Source: an uncultured Bacteroidia bacterium
GTDB lineage: Bacteria; Bacteroidota; Bacteroidia; Bacteroidales; F082
Direction: 5' to 3'
Assembly: GCA_902802535.1 (NCBI GenBank)
Contig: CADCML010000014.1
Coordinates: 1-46,971 of the forward strand
Length of the DNA: 46,971 nucleotides
Shown: piece after piece, positions 8,983-16,867 of the stretch
Layout: each line of letters starts with the position of its first letter
How positions within the stretch are numbered: position 1 is the first letter of the stretch
The notes under the pieces: generated by a model
Told to the model about the DNA's origin: nothing
What the model saw: only the letters and a program-made list of their open reading frames with translations
Databases searched by the model: none
Translations under genes and position numbers: made by a program

Positions 8983-10053
8983 ATGAAAATCAAGGAAATG
9001 AAAAGACCGACCTTTCCAGCAGCGAACCTCGACCTGTTGGAGCGCCTCTACAAGCATGGCGTCATTTGGATGGTGCTGTTCATCATTTTCTTTGCAGTAC
9101 ATCCCAACGGCAACTACTTCTTTCGCGCGGTCAGTTCGTTGTGCTTTGTGGGTATCGTCATTCTCCTGGTCCTTTTCATTAATAAGGTATTGATCGACCT
9201 TCTGCTGAAGGAGAAACGTATGGTGCTTTTCATCCTGTTTTCCATCCTCTCCATTCCCGTTTGGGCGTTGGTTTCCACCATCGTCGACGTTTTCCTCATC
9301 CGTTTCTTCGACGGGAAGCCGCCCAGAGAAATCCTTGTGTTCCCTACTACTTTGGTCGTCTATATGGTGCGATTAATCTGGTTCATAGCCATTTATGCCG
9401 TGACCGTGATTTTCTATTACCAACGCAGGGAGAACGAGGAAAAATTCATCGCCGACCAACTCAAGAGCGAGAAACTCGATATGGAGCTGCGCTACCTGAA
9501 GTCGCAAATCAACCCGCATTTCCTGTTCAACGCTTTGAACAACATCTATTCGATGGTCTACACCCACGACGACAATGCCGCCGACGGTGTGCTGAAACTC
9601 AGTGAGATGCTGCGCTACGTGCTTGTCGACTGTCAAGCCGAGATGATTCCGCTGAGCAAGGAAATCACATACGTGGAGAATTTCATCGACTTCCAGATGA
9701 TGCGCATGGGCGGCTATCGCGACGTGCATTTTGAGAAGGACGTGGAAAAGGAGGACTTCATGATTGCACCGATGTTGTTGCAGCCCATCATCGAGAACTG
9801 CTTCAAATACAGCCGTTTGGAAACGCATCCCGACGGCCATGTGCATGTCAAAGTGCAGCAGGCGGGCAACAAGTTCCGTTTCGAGGCCGAGAACACCGTG
9901 GCCGAAAACGCCAAGACCTTGATGTTGACGGAGAGGAAGTCGGGCATCGGGCAAACCAACGTGAGGCAACGCCTGATGTTGCACTATGAGGAGAACTATG
10001 TTTTTGAAATTGAACAAGATAAAGGAATCTATAAAGTCAGGATTGAACTATGA
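8983..10053 (+). CDS. LytS/YehU-type sensor histidine kinase
   Basis: A 356-residue integral-membrane kinase. About four hydrophobic segments cover residues 26-148, with no obvious extracellular sensor domain. A linker follows, then the His_kinase (LytS-type) domain with QINPHFLFNALNNI (phospho-acceptor His179) and the ATP-binding N box PIIENCFKYS, with a terminal G box around SGIGQTNVRQRL. It should phosphorylate the LytTR regulator whose ATG overlaps its stop (ATGA, 10050-10053). The ATG at 8983 is chosen over TTG/GTG codons upstream; 8998 is the alternative. The gene is divergent from the efflux operon, so control of that pump is a plausible guess. Confidence 0.9.
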   Translation: MKIKEMKRPTFPAANLDLLERLYKHGVIWMVLFIIFFAVHPNGNYFFRAVSSLCFVGIVILLVLFINKVLIDLLLKEKRMVLFILFSILSIPVWALVSTIVDVFLIRFFDGKPPREILVFPTTLVVYMVRLIWFIAIYAVTVIFYYQRRENEEKFIADQLKSEKLDMELRYLKSQINPHFLFNALNNIYSMVYTHDDNAADGVLKLSEMLRYVLVDCQAEMIPLSKEITYVENFIDFQMMRMGGYRDVHFEKDVEKEDFMIAPMLLQPIIENCFKYSRLETHPDGHVHVKVQQAGNKFRFEAENTVAENAKTLMLTERKSGIGQTNVRQRLMLHYEENYVFEIEQDKGIYKVRIEL

Positions 10054-10769
10054 ACGAGAAATACAATGTGATTATCGTCGACGACGAGTATTTGGCGCAG
10101 AAACTCTTGCAGGACTATGTTTCGAAGGTGGAGACGTTGCAGTTGGTGGCCACCTGCTCCAACGCTTTCGAGGCCATGGAAGCCTTGAAAAACAATCCCG
10201 TCGACATCATGCTTTTGGATATTCAAATGCCTGATTTGACGGGTCTTGAGCTTGTCAAAAGTTTGGAGAAAAAGCCTGCGGTCATTTTCACTACGGCCTA
10301 TTCGGAATATGCCGTCGACGCCTTCAATCTGGCCGTTTCGGATTACCTGCTCAAGCCTTTCAACTTCCCGCGTTTCTTCCAAGCCATCAACAAAGCCATC
10401 GGACAAGTGCCGCCGAGGACGGAAAACGCCACGAAGCCTGTGGCCGACACCATCAGCCGCTCTAACGACTTCATCACTGTGAAGGCCGATTATAAGTTGT
10501 ACAAAATCAACTATGACGACCTGCTTTTCATCGAGGGACAACACGAGTATGTCACCTTCCACACCACGCAACGGCGCATTACGGCCTTGTTCGCCTTGAA
10601 GGACTTGGAGGACCTGTTGCCGAAAGACCGTTTTGTGCGCGTACACAAATCGTACATCGTCTCGTTCAAGCACATCCAAGACCTTGATAAGTCGGACGTC
10701 ACGGTGGCGGGCAACAAAGTGCCAGTCGGAGCCAGTTATCGCGACGAACTTTTGGCGCGTTTGCAGTGA
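10050..10769 (+). CDS. LytTR-family response regulator
   Basis: A 239-residue regulator: receiver domain (1-120) with acidic pocket Asp11/Asp12, phosphorylation site Asp57 in LLDIQMPD, switch Thr in FTTAYSEYA and the conserved Lys in YLLKPFNF, then a LytTR DNA-binding domain (about 140-239) with IEGQHEYVTFHT and RVHKSYIVSFKHI. The start overlaps the kinase stop by 4 bp, which indicates translational coupling and a cognate pair. LytTR proteins bind pairs of short direct repeats; candidates lie in the divergent region upstream of the kinase. Confidence 0.95.
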   Translation: MNEKYNVIIVDDEYLAQKLLQDYVSKVETLQLVATCSNAFEAMEALKNNPVDIMLLDIQMPDLTGLELVKSLEKKPAVIFTTAYSEYAVDAFNLAVSDYLLKPFNFPRFFQAINKAIGQVPPRTENATKPVADTISRSNDFITVKADYKLYKINYDDLLFIEGQHEYVTFHTTQRRITALFALKDLEDLLPKDRFVRVHKSYIVSFKHIQDLDKSDVTVAGNKVPVGASYRDELLARLQ

Positions 10770-10797
10770 TTTTTCAAAAAAAATAGGTACAAAAGGC

Positions 10798-10825
10798 TTG
10801 CATTGTGATAAAAATCATATATTTG
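10798..10825 (+). promoter_or_regulatory. Promoter of the YegP-like gene
   Basis: TTG at 10798-10800 and an exact -7 box TATATTTG at 10818-10825, separated by 17 bp. The start codon follows 31 bp later. With the terminator at 11222 this makes the YegP-like gene an independent transcription unit. Confidence 0.6.
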
Positions 10826-10856
10826 CACCCTAATCCAACCTCAAAAACAGAAAAAT

Positions 10857-11192
10857 ATGGGTAAATTTGAAATCACAACCAGAAAGAACGGCGAGTTCCA
10901 GTTCAACTTGAAGGCCACTAACGGCCAAGTCATCCTCACAAGCCAAGGCTACGCCACCAAGGCCACATGCCTCAATGGCATCGAATCCGTCAAGAAGAAC
11001 AGCCAGGACGAGAAGCGTTTCGACATCAAGGAAGCTACCAACGGCAAGCCTTACTTCAACCTGATGGCCACCAATGGCCAAGTCATCGGCTCGAGCCAGA
11101 TGTACGCCAACGAAATGAACATGAAGAACGGCATCGCTTCGGTGATGAAGAACGCCCCCGAGGCTCAGATTGTTGACCTGACAGAGGCCTGA
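10857..11192 (+). CDS. YegP-like DUF1508 tandem-repeat protein
   Basis: A 111-residue cytosolic protein with two copies of the DUF1508 unit of about 50 residues: repeat one FEITTRKNGEFQFNLKATNG with QVILTSQGY, repeat two FDIKEATNGKPYFNLMATNG with QVIGSSQMY. Each ends in a helix containing NGI.SV.KN. Family members such as E. coli YegP have a symmetric two-repeat fold, and their function is not settled. A dedicated promoter and a strong terminator suggest high, independent expression. The length is normal for the two-repeat form. Confidence 0.88.
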   Translation: MGKFEITTRKNGEFQFNLKATNGQVILTSQGYATKATCLNGIESVKKNSQDEKRFDIKEATNGKPYFNLMATNGQVIGSSQMYANEMNMKNGIASVMKNAPEAQIVDLTEA

Positions 11193-11221
11193 TTAGCCGC
11201 GACGATTCGCAGTTTTAGAAC

Positions 11222-11249
11222 AAGGAACGGTCGATGCCGTTCCTTTTTT
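11222..11249 (+). terminator. Rho-independent terminator after the YegP-like gene
   Basis: Nine-bp perfect stem AAGGAACGG/CCGTTCCTT (11222-11230 and 11237-11245), loop TCGATG, followed by a run of T (11244-11249). It ends 15 bp before the ATG of the next gene. Confidence 0.88.
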
Positions 11250-11263
11250 ACCATCATCCCCAC

Positions 11264-12130
11264 ATGGAAAACGAGATACCAACCGAGACGACAACCACGA
11301 AATGCCTCAACTGCGGCACCGAGTTTGAGGGAAATTTCTGCCCCGAGTGCGGCCAAGATGCCAAAACAGGTCGATTCACGATGCACTTCGTTTTTGAGAA
11401 CCTTCTGGCGGCTTTCACCAGCAAGGATGGCGGTATCTGGTTCACCCTCAAGAACCTGTTCACCCGCCCGGGAGCGATGATTGTAGAAATCCTCCAAGGC
11501 AAGCGCAGAAGGTACTTCTCCCCCTTCCCGATGTTGTTTTCTGTCCTGACGGTCTATATCCTACTGTACACATTTACAGGCAGTCGCGGTGATATTCAAG
11601 CGATGGAGCAAAAGATTATGGAAAGCGAAGTGGCAATCGACAACGAAGTTGATGAGAAAACCCAAAATGCCCTTACAAACGTCAATGAGATAAAAAGGTT
11701 AGTCGGCAAGGGGCTCAAGATGTACTACACCCATTACACTGCCGTCACCATGTTGACGATTCCTTTTTTCCTTTTTGTTACAAGGTTGTGGTATGGCAAA
11801 AACAACAGGAAACGCTATTATCGGGCTGAGTATTTGGTTGCCATCACCTATTCGATGGTAATGGTCGTTCTCTACCGATGTCTGAGCAGTCTGGTGTACC
11901 TCATTTCGCATAACGTTTCCGACAATATGGGCGGCTTTATCCCCATTGCCATCATTATTGCCTTTACTGCCTGCTTCCGAAAGATGTTGGGGTTCAGCGT
12001 CGTCAAAACCGCTTGGCGAAGCCTATTGGCATTGGTGTTGTATTACATGATTATGGGGGTTCTTATACTCACAATGTGCGTTGCCCTATATTACATTTTC
12101 TTAAAAAGAAAAATGGCGGGAGGATTGTAA
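11264..12130 (+). CDS. DUF3667 zinc-ribbon membrane protein
   Basis: A 288-residue protein. An N-terminal zinc ribbon (Cys14, Cys17, Cys26, Cys29 in CLNCGTEF and FCPECGQ) is followed by the DUF3667 signature (GGIWFTLKNLFTRPG, LQGKRRRYFSPFPML) and several transmembrane segments (about 95-115, 155-180, 195-225, 235-285). DUF3667 proteins are common in Bacteroidota and have no established function. The start at 11264 is chosen because the ribbon follows at once and the in-frame codon at 11234 lies within the upstream terminator. No clear Shine-Dalgarno is seen. The gene ends 6 bp from the convergent trkH stop. Confidence 0.8.
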   Translation: MENEIPTETTTTKCLNCGTEFEGNFCPECGQDAKTGRFTMHFVFENLLAAFTSKDGGIWFTLKNLFTRPGAMIVEILQGKRRRYFSPFPMLFSVLTVYILLYTFTGSRGDIQAMEQKIMESEVAIDNEVDEKTQNALTNVNEIKRLVGKGLKMYYTHYTAVTMLTIPFFLFVTRLWYGKNNRKRYYRAEYLVAITYSMVMVVLYRCLSSLVYLISHNVSDNMGGFIPIAIIIAFTACFRKMLGFSVVKTAWRSLLALVLYYMIMGVLILTMCVALYYIFLKRKMAGGL

Positions 12131-12136
12131 CTGCAC

Positions 12137-13639
12137 TCACTTCGTCCGCCAAAAACTCGGCGTGAACAGCAGCAAAATGGTGAAAATCTCCAGACGGCCC
12201 ACCAACATGTCAAAGGAAAGCAGCCATTTGGCGGCATTGGGGATGGCATCGAAGTTGCCGCTCGGTCCCGTAATGCCCGAACCTGGGCCATAGTTGCTGA
12301 AACAGGTCAGGAAGGAAATAGCGCCTTCTTCCATGCTCATGCCTGTCGCCGAAAGCACGACTACATTGATCATAAAGACAATGATGAACAGCGAGAAGAA
12401 CGACAGCACGCGCATCAGGCTGAGGTCTTGCACAGTCTGCCCCGAAATCTTGACATTGTACATGCTTGACGAATGAATCAGCTCGTTGATGGTCTTTTTG
12501 ATGTATTTGACCAGCACGATGACGCGCACCATCTTGATGCCGCCGCTGGTGGAGCCTGCACAGCCACCCACAATCATCATGACGACCGTCGGGATGAGAA
12601 ACAGCCTACCCCAGGTGTCGTAGTCGTAATTGCTGCCTTGGAAGCCCGTGTTGGAGAACAAGGCCACCACGTGGAACAACGAAGTGCGCAAACGGTCGGC
12701 CCAAGTTTGCGGATGCGAGGCCAATTGCTCTTCGGTGATGGTTTGGAAATGTGGGGCGAAATAGAAACGTCCCAAAAAAAGCAAGGTGAAACCCAATATG
12801 GCCAAGAGGTACCAATGCAACTCCTCATTGCGCCGAATCACGTCGAAACGGCGGTTGAACAGGAAATGGTACATGGCGAAGTTGATGCCCGACAACAGCA
12901 TGAAAAAGATGCAGACGTACTCGACATAGCTCGACTGGAAGTAACCGATGCTGGCTTGGTGCGTGCTGAAACCGCCCGTGGCGATGGTCGTCATGGCATG
13001 GCAAATGGCATCGAAAGTGTTCATCGGGCCCAAACGGTAGGTAATGGCGCACAGCAAGGTCAAGGCGATGTAAATCATCCACAGCAGGCGCGAGGTGGCG
13101 CCCATGGTGGGAGCGAGTTTTTCCACACTCAAGCCCGGTGCCTCGGCAGCAAAGAGCGACATCTTCTTGGAGCCTTTGGCTACCGAAGGAATGAAAGCCA
13201 AGGTGAACACCACGACACCCAAACCGCCCAACCATTGCATGATGCTGCGCCAAAACAGGATGCCGTGCGGCTGTTGGTCGATGTTGTCCAAGATGGTCGC
13301 ACCCGTGGTCGAGAACCCCGACATGGTCTCGAAAAAGGCGTCCGTCACGTTGTCGACAGTGCCATACATCAAAAAAGGCAACATTCCGAAAAAGGAAAAC
13401 AGCACCCACGACAAAGCCACGACCATGAAAGTGTCGCGGATATGTAGACTGCTGCGTTTGTTCATGTTGCCGATGTGGTAGAACAGCAAGCCCACCGCAC
13501 CCGTCAAGCCGGCGGTGAGGAGGAAGCAATGGACATCCGTCTCGCCCGTCACGCGATGATAGTGCAGTGCCACAGCGGCCGTCAGCAACAAGGCGGCAGC
13601 CTCAATCAGCAACAAAACACCGAACAGCTTGCTTTTCAT
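12137..13639 (-). CDS. trkH: TrkH-type potassium uptake membrane subunit
   Basis: A 500-residue channel-like K+ uptake protein with four pore repeats typical of TrkH/KtrB. The selectivity-filter regions are visible in FFETMSGFSTTGATILDNID (first), AMTTIATGGFSTH (second), FQGSNYD (third) and SNYGPGSGITGPSGNF (fourth). TrkH needs the cytosolic NAD/ATP-binding subunit TrkA, and no trkA is present in this window, so it must be elsewhere. The gene is last in a minus-strand series with popT-like, S4 and DUF2750 genes; the 50-bp gap before it has no clear promoter. Confidence 0.93.
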   Translation of the reverse strand: MKSKLFGVLLLIEAAALLLTAAVALHYHRVTGETDVHCFLLTAGLTGAVGLLFYHIGNMNKRSSLHIRDTFMVVALSWVLFSFFGMLPFLMYGTVDNVTDAFFETMSGFSTTGATILDNIDQQPHGILFWRSIMQWLGGLGVVVFTLAFIPSVAKGSKKMSLFAAEAPGLSVEKLAPTMGATSRLLWMIYIALTLLCAITYRLGPMNTFDAICHAMTTIATGGFSTHQASIGYFQSSYVEYVCIFFMLLSGINFAMYHFLFNRRFDVIRRNEELHWYLLAILGFTLLFLGRFYFAPHFQTITEEQLASHPQTWADRLRTSLFHVVALFSNTGFQGSNYDYDTWGRLFLIPTVVMMIVGGCAGSTSGGIKMVRVIVLVKYIKKTINELIHSSSMYNVKISGQTVQDLSLMRVLSFFSLFIIVFMINVVVLSATGMSMEEGAISFLTCFSNYGPGSGITGPSGNFDAIPNAAKWLLSFDMLVGRLEIFTILLLFTPSFWRTK

Positions 13640-13689
13640 TGATTTATCCTTTTTTGACTTCGAGCCTTCGGGATTTCAGGAATTCCAAA

Positions 13690-14106
13690 CTAACTCCACG
13701 GTTGCGCCCAGCCTTCGCCGTAATCGAAATCGTCATCGTCACCACCATGCTCGTCGTCTTTTTCCTTGTAGGAATGGTCGTCGTAAGGCTTCAGCCAACC
13801 TCTGAACTTATTGGAAGATATCGCCGTAATCTCACCATCGGAAGAGGGCGAAACGGCAATGTCGATGTCATCGGCGGCCAGCTCCTTGAGCCAGTGATAC
13901 AGCTCCGAGAACCCCATGTCGGTCACAGTGTAGCCTTCCCAGTCGCCTTGGGCGGCATTTTCAGCTAAAGCCTCTGATTCCCAAAGTGGTATATAAGGCT
14001 CACCTTCGTTATCTTCCAACATGGCGAAGAAGCCTTCCTTGGCCTCCAACAACCACACCTTGCGCGTCTCAAGGATAGACGCAATGAATTGTTTCAGTTT
14101 ATCCAT
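13690..14106 (-). CDS. DUF2750-like acidic protein
   Basis: A 138-residue soluble protein. The core (about 5-95) matches the DUF2750 pattern: KVWLLEAKEGFFAMLED, then PLWESEALAENAAQGDWEGY and a FSELYHWLKELAADDIDIAV segment. The C-terminal tail is strongly acidic (KEKDDEHGGDDDDFDYGEG) and probably unstructured. Function is unknown for the family. It lies 17 bp downstream of the S4 gene and 50 bp upstream of trkH on the same strand, so it is probably cotranscribed, but this does not reveal a role. Confidence 0.7.
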   Translation of the reverse strand: MDKLKQFIASILETRKVWLLEAKEGFFAMLEDNEGEPYIPLWESEALAENAAQGDWEGYTVTDMGFSELYHWLKELAADDIDIAVSPSSDGEITAISSNKFRGWLKPYDDHSYKEKDDEHGGDDDDFDYGEGWAQPWS

Positions 14107-14123
14107 AGTATCATTTTTTTTTG

Positions 14124-14363
14124 TTAATCGCAGCCTTCCACGAAAATCTCAAAGCCCTCAAAGATAATCACTTCGCCAGCGGTAATCTTGGCGCGTTTGC
14201 GGGTTTCGACCTCGCCGTTGCGGAGCACCATGCCCGCCGTGACCACTTCTTGGGCTTCACTCCCCGACTCCACCACACCTGTGGCCTTTAGCAAGGCGAT
14301 GAGGGGGATGAAATTCTCGTCCTCGCGGAGAGCGAATTCAATTCTTCTTAGCTTTCCTGCCAT
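14124..14363 (-). CDS. S4-domain RNA-binding protein (YbcJ-like)
   Basis: A 79-residue protein that is essentially one S4 RNA-binding domain: EFALREDENFIPLIALLKAT, GVVESGSEAQEVVTAG, then VLRNGEVETRKRAKITAGE. The spacing of the helix pair and the loop GEVETRKR match YbcJ/YaaA-type small S4 proteins, which bind structured RNA and are linked to ribosome or rRNA contexts. Its start overlaps the 3' end of the popT-like gene by 26 bp, indicating coupled translation. The length is normal for the family. Confidence 0.85.
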   Translation of the reverse strand: MAGKLRRIEFALREDENFIPLIALLKATGVVESGSEAQEVVTAGMVLRNGEVETRKRAKITAGEVIIFEGFEIFVEGCD

Positions 14364-15321
14364 GTTTTCTATGTCTTTTTTGTCTCTTGGGTTTAGGGTT
14401 TTGCAGTCTTTCCAATTGCTTCTTCTTGCTGTGGCGCGCCATCAGCTCCAATACGTAAACCGTAGCGAGCCCCAAGCCCGTCATGACGATAGCCCATACG
14501 AGTTCGCTGTTCCATTCCGGCAACGAGAAGCTGTAGGTCGAGCTGCCTGCGGTTTTCCAAGGATACACCACCGGAAGGCTGCCCAACATGAAGCCGGCCA
14601 GCACCGAAAGCGTTGAGTCGCGGTATTCCCGCATCAGCCATGAAAGCAGGTGCGATAACATCACTATGCTGACCAACGCGCCCAATATGAAGGGAACTAT
14701 AATCTTGGCTCCGTCGACGAAAGTGGAGGCTTTGGTCAGTTCGGGGATGCCTTTGGTGACAATCAACTCGTAATTGCCCATCAGCAGCATGAGATGCGAC
14801 CCCGACACGCCAGGCACCACCATGCCCGTGGCTCCAATGATGCCGCAAAGGAAGAGATAGAGGAAGCTCTCGTTCGGGTCGGGATTCGACTTGATGGAGA
14901 GGAAAAACGAGAATAGCGTGCCCGCTATGAAAAGTAGTAAATTGTTGATTTTCACCTTCTCTATGCTCTTCATCACATAAATCACCGAAGCAATGATGAG
15001 GCCGATGAAAAACGACCATGTATAGACTTGGTATGACTTGAGCGACTGCTTCAGGAAGATGGCGGTCAGCACCATGCCGGTGATGATACCCAACACGATG
15101 GTGACGAAGAACCTGAAATCGGTCTTGCGGCCAAACTCTGAAAACTCGCCCTTGAAAAGAAGCTTTAAGTTCTTGATTCTAAGCGAATTGATGGCATTGA
15201 TAAAGCGCTCATACACCTCCAGTACCAGCGAAACAGTGCCGCTGGAAATGGGAAAGACATTGACCATGCCCATGATGAAGCCTTTCACAAACACCTTTAT
15301 CGATTGCCATAGCGCAAACAT
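14338..15321 (-). CDS. DUF368 membrane protein, PopT-like undecaprenyl-phosphate transporter
   Basis: A 327-residue polytopic protein (about eight membrane segments) of the DUF368 family. Members called PopT have been shown to recycle undecaprenyl phosphate across the inner membrane, supplying the lipid carrier for cell-wall and surface-glycan synthesis. Two family repeats are visible: GFIMGMVNVFPISSGTVSLV near the N-terminus and GATGMVVPGVSGSHLMLLMG in the middle. The first is altered from the usual PGVSGGT pattern to PISSGT. The lysine/arginine-rich C-terminus (KKKQLERLQNPKPKRQKRHR) is cytosolic by the positive-inside rule. The ATG at 15321 is used because the -7 box at 15346-15353 overlaps any upstream start. 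Confidence 0.85.
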   Translation of the reverse strand: MFALWQSIKVFVKGFIMGMVNVFPISSGTVSLVLEVYERFINAINSLRIKNLKLLFKGEFSEFGRKTDFRFFVTIVLGIITGMVLTAIFLKQSLKSYQVYTWSFFIGLIIASVIYVMKSIEKVKINNLLLFIAGTLFSFFLSIKSNPDPNESFLYLFLCGIIGATGMVVPGVSGSHLMLLMGNYELIVTKGIPELTKASTFVDGAKIIVPFILGALVSIVMLSHLLSWLMREYRDSTLSVLAGFMLGSLPVVYPWKTAGSSTYSFSLPEWNSELVWAIVMTGLGLATVYVLELMARHSKKKQLERLQNPKPKRQKRHRKHGRKAKKN

Positions 15322-15345
15322 TTGCCATCTCTTGGTTTCAAGATG

Positions 15346-15353
15346 CAAAAGTA
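15346..15353 (-). promoter_or_regulatory. -7 box for the popT-like operon
   Basis: TACTTTTG on the minus strand, an exact TAnnTTTG match, 25 nt upstream of the ATG at 15321. Confidence 0.5.
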
Positions 15354-15427
15354 CGACAAAAATTGTTTCCGATCAGAAGAATTCATTCCCAGAATCAAAA
15401 AACATCGCCTTTGTCGAAAAAACTTCC

Positions 15428-15435
15428 TATTTTTG
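15428..15435 (+). promoter_or_regulatory. -7 box for the YbeD-like/acylphosphatase genes
   Basis: TATTTTTG is an exact -7 match, 19 nt upstream of the ATG at 15455. TTTG occurs 14 bp upstream of it, which is shorter than the usual spacing. Confidence 0.5.
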
Positions 15436-15454
15436 CACTCCATAACCGAACCTG

Positions 15455-15721
15455 ATGACGCATCAAAACAAAGTAGAATACCCGCAAAACTTCGACATCA
15501 AGCTGATCATTGCTGCCGAAATCCCCATTGAGGAGGCCAAGAAAAACATCAGCAAAGCCCTCAGCAAGAGCCGGACGGTACATAGTTTCGTCAACGTAAG
15601 AAGCAGTGGCAAAGGCAATTACTTCAGCTATTGCTACAACATCGACATCGAAAGCAAGTCGCATCTGGAAAGCACTTATGCCCAGCTCAGAACCATTGAA
15701 GGATTAAAGTTCGCCCTATGA
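15455..15721 (+). CDS. YbeD/DUF493-like small protein
   Basis: An 88-residue cytosolic protein with the beta-alpha-beta pattern of the YbeD (DUF493) family: YPQNFDIKLIIAAE, a helix (PIEEAKKNISKALSKS), then VNVRSSGKGNYFSYCYNIDI and a helix HLESTYAQLRTIEGLKFAL. YbeD-like proteins have an ACT-like fold and no firm biochemical role; the name comes from linkage to lipoate genes in E. coli. The stop overlaps the start of the acylphosphatase gene by 4 bp (ATGA), so the two are coupled. Confidence 0.75.
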   Translation: MTHQNKVEYPQNFDIKLIIAAEIPIEEAKKNISKALSKSRTVHSFVNVRSSGKGNYFSYCYNIDIESKSHLESTYAQLRTIEGLKFAL

Positions 15722-15996
15722 CAAAAGCTTATGACATAAGGATTTACGGTCGAGTGTTCAATGTGGGTTTCCGGCGTTATGTGCATCGTTACGGTTTGCA
15801 ATGCCAACTTGTAGGCTTTGTAGAAAACGACTATGCCGATGACTGTGTCCACATCGAGGCTGAAGGCGAGGAAAAAGACCTCGAACGCTTCACACTATTA
15901 TGTGGTGAAGGCACACCTTATTCATATATCACCGACATGAAGATTATAGGCGTTGAACCGACGGGGAAATATGTTGAATTTCAGGAAATAAGATGA
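15718..15996 (+). CDS. acyP: Acylphosphatase
   Basis: A 92-residue enzyme that hydrolyses the carboxyl-phosphate bond of acyl phosphates. The signature is present with catalytic Arg19 in GRVFNVGFRR and Asn37 in LVGFVENDYADD, followed by VHIEAEGEEKDLERF. The usual GRVQGVGFR reads GRVFNVGFR, which keeps the phosphate-binding loop and Arg. Length is normal. It is encoded 5 kb from a FakA/PlsX acyl-phosphate module, though on a separate transcript, so a functional link is only possible. Confidence 0.9.
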   Translation: MTKAYDIRIYGRVFNVGFRRYVHRYGLQCQLVGFVENDYADDCVHIEAEGEEKDLERFTLLCGEGTPYSYITDMKIIGVEPTGKYVEFQEIR

Positions 15997-16017
15997 CAAC
16001 AAACCCAAACTATATAA

Positions 16018-16120
16018 ACTATGGCTGATGGCCGATGGCTAATGGCTCGTTTCAACAACAAGCTCAGATTTCGACACCTTGGGTGAAGCGAGCCATAGGC
16101 CATGAGCCATCAGCCATAGT
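16018..16120. repeat. Large heptamer-built hairpin repeat
   Basis: Arms 16018-16054 and 16084-16120 (37 nt each) are complementary at 32 of 37 positions, separated by 29 nt. Each arm consists of tandem 7-bp units: CTATGGC, TGATGGC, CGATGGC, TAATGGC on the left, and GAGCCAT, AGGCCAT, GAGCCAT, CAGCCAT on the right. It lies between the acylphosphatase stop and the exonuclease start and is non-coding. The 7342-7416 element is a diverged relative. Confidence 0.85.
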
Positions 16121-16160
16121 CCAAACAATTAAACGATTAATAATCAACAATTCAACTGAT

Positions 16161-16865
16161 ATGATAGACTTCTCCAAAATCCTCTTTCTCGACATCGAGA
16201 CCGTCTCGCAAGAGAAAACCTTCGACCAACTCAACGAGCGGATGCAAAAACTTTGGTCGCACAAGGCCGAACAAATTGGCAAGGGCGACGAAAACACCAC
16301 GCCAGAATCGCTCTACGAACGCGCCGCTATCTTTGCGGAATTTGGCAAAATCATCTGTATATCAGTTGGTTTCTTCAACGACCAACGCTTCCGCTTGAAA
16401 TCGTTTTACGGCCACGATGAGAAAACCCTGCTCACCGATTTCGCCAACATGTTGAGCCGCTATTACAATGCGCCTGATGCTCAGCTGTGTGCCCACAATG
16501 GCAAGGAGTTCGATTTCCCCTATATTGCCCGACGGATGCTCATCCACGGCATCAGAATCCCGCGCATTCTGCAAGTGGCAGGCAAAAAGCCTTGGGAAAC
16601 CAATTTCATCGACACGATGGAGCTGTGGAAGTTCGGCGATTACAAGAACTTTACCTCCCTCGACCTGCTCTGCGCCATTTTGGACATCCCCACGCCGAAA
16701 GACGACATCAACGGGAGCGAAGTGGGCCGAGTGTATTGGCAGGAAAACGACCTGGAACGCATCAAGACCTATTGCCAGAAGGACGTTTTGGCCATCGCCC
16801 AACTCATGCGCCGCTACAACTACATGCCGCTCATCCCTGACGACTGCGTGGATTATACCAACTGA
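16161..16865 (+). CDS. DEDDy 3'-5' exonuclease (PolB exonuclease-like, PF10108-type)
   Basis: A 234-residue stand-alone exonuclease related to the proofreading domain of family B DNA polymerases. All four metal ligands are visible: Asp11 and Glu13 in LFLDIETVS (Exo I), Asp118 in AHNGKEFDFPYIARRM (Exo II) and Asp208 in YCQKDVLAI (Exo III), with Tyr204 four residues before the last Asp, which makes it the DEDDy type. The ATG at 16161 is preferred because the in-frame codon at 16035 lies inside the hairpin repeat and the region between has no conserved character. The gene ends 2 bp before the Fe-S nuclease gene. A repair or nucleic-acid processing role is expected; the substrate is unknown. Confidence 0.88.
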   Translation: MIDFSKILFLDIETVSQEKTFDQLNERMQKLWSHKAEQIGKGDENTTPESLYERAAIFAEFGKIICISVGFFNDQRFRLKSFYGHDEKTLLTDFANMLSRYYNAPDAQLCAHNGKEFDFPYIARRMLIHGIRIPRILQVAGKKPWETNFIDTMELWKFGDYKNFTSLDLLCAILDIPTPKDDINGSEVGRVYWQENDLERIKTYCQKDVLAIAQLMRRYNYMPLIPDDCVDYTN

Positions 16866-16867
16866 CC

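Noticed and set aside
16035-16160. N-terminal extension of the exonuclease from an upstream in-frame codon
   Set aside because: The extension would translate the heptamer hairpin repeat; the conserved domain starts right after the ATG at 16161.
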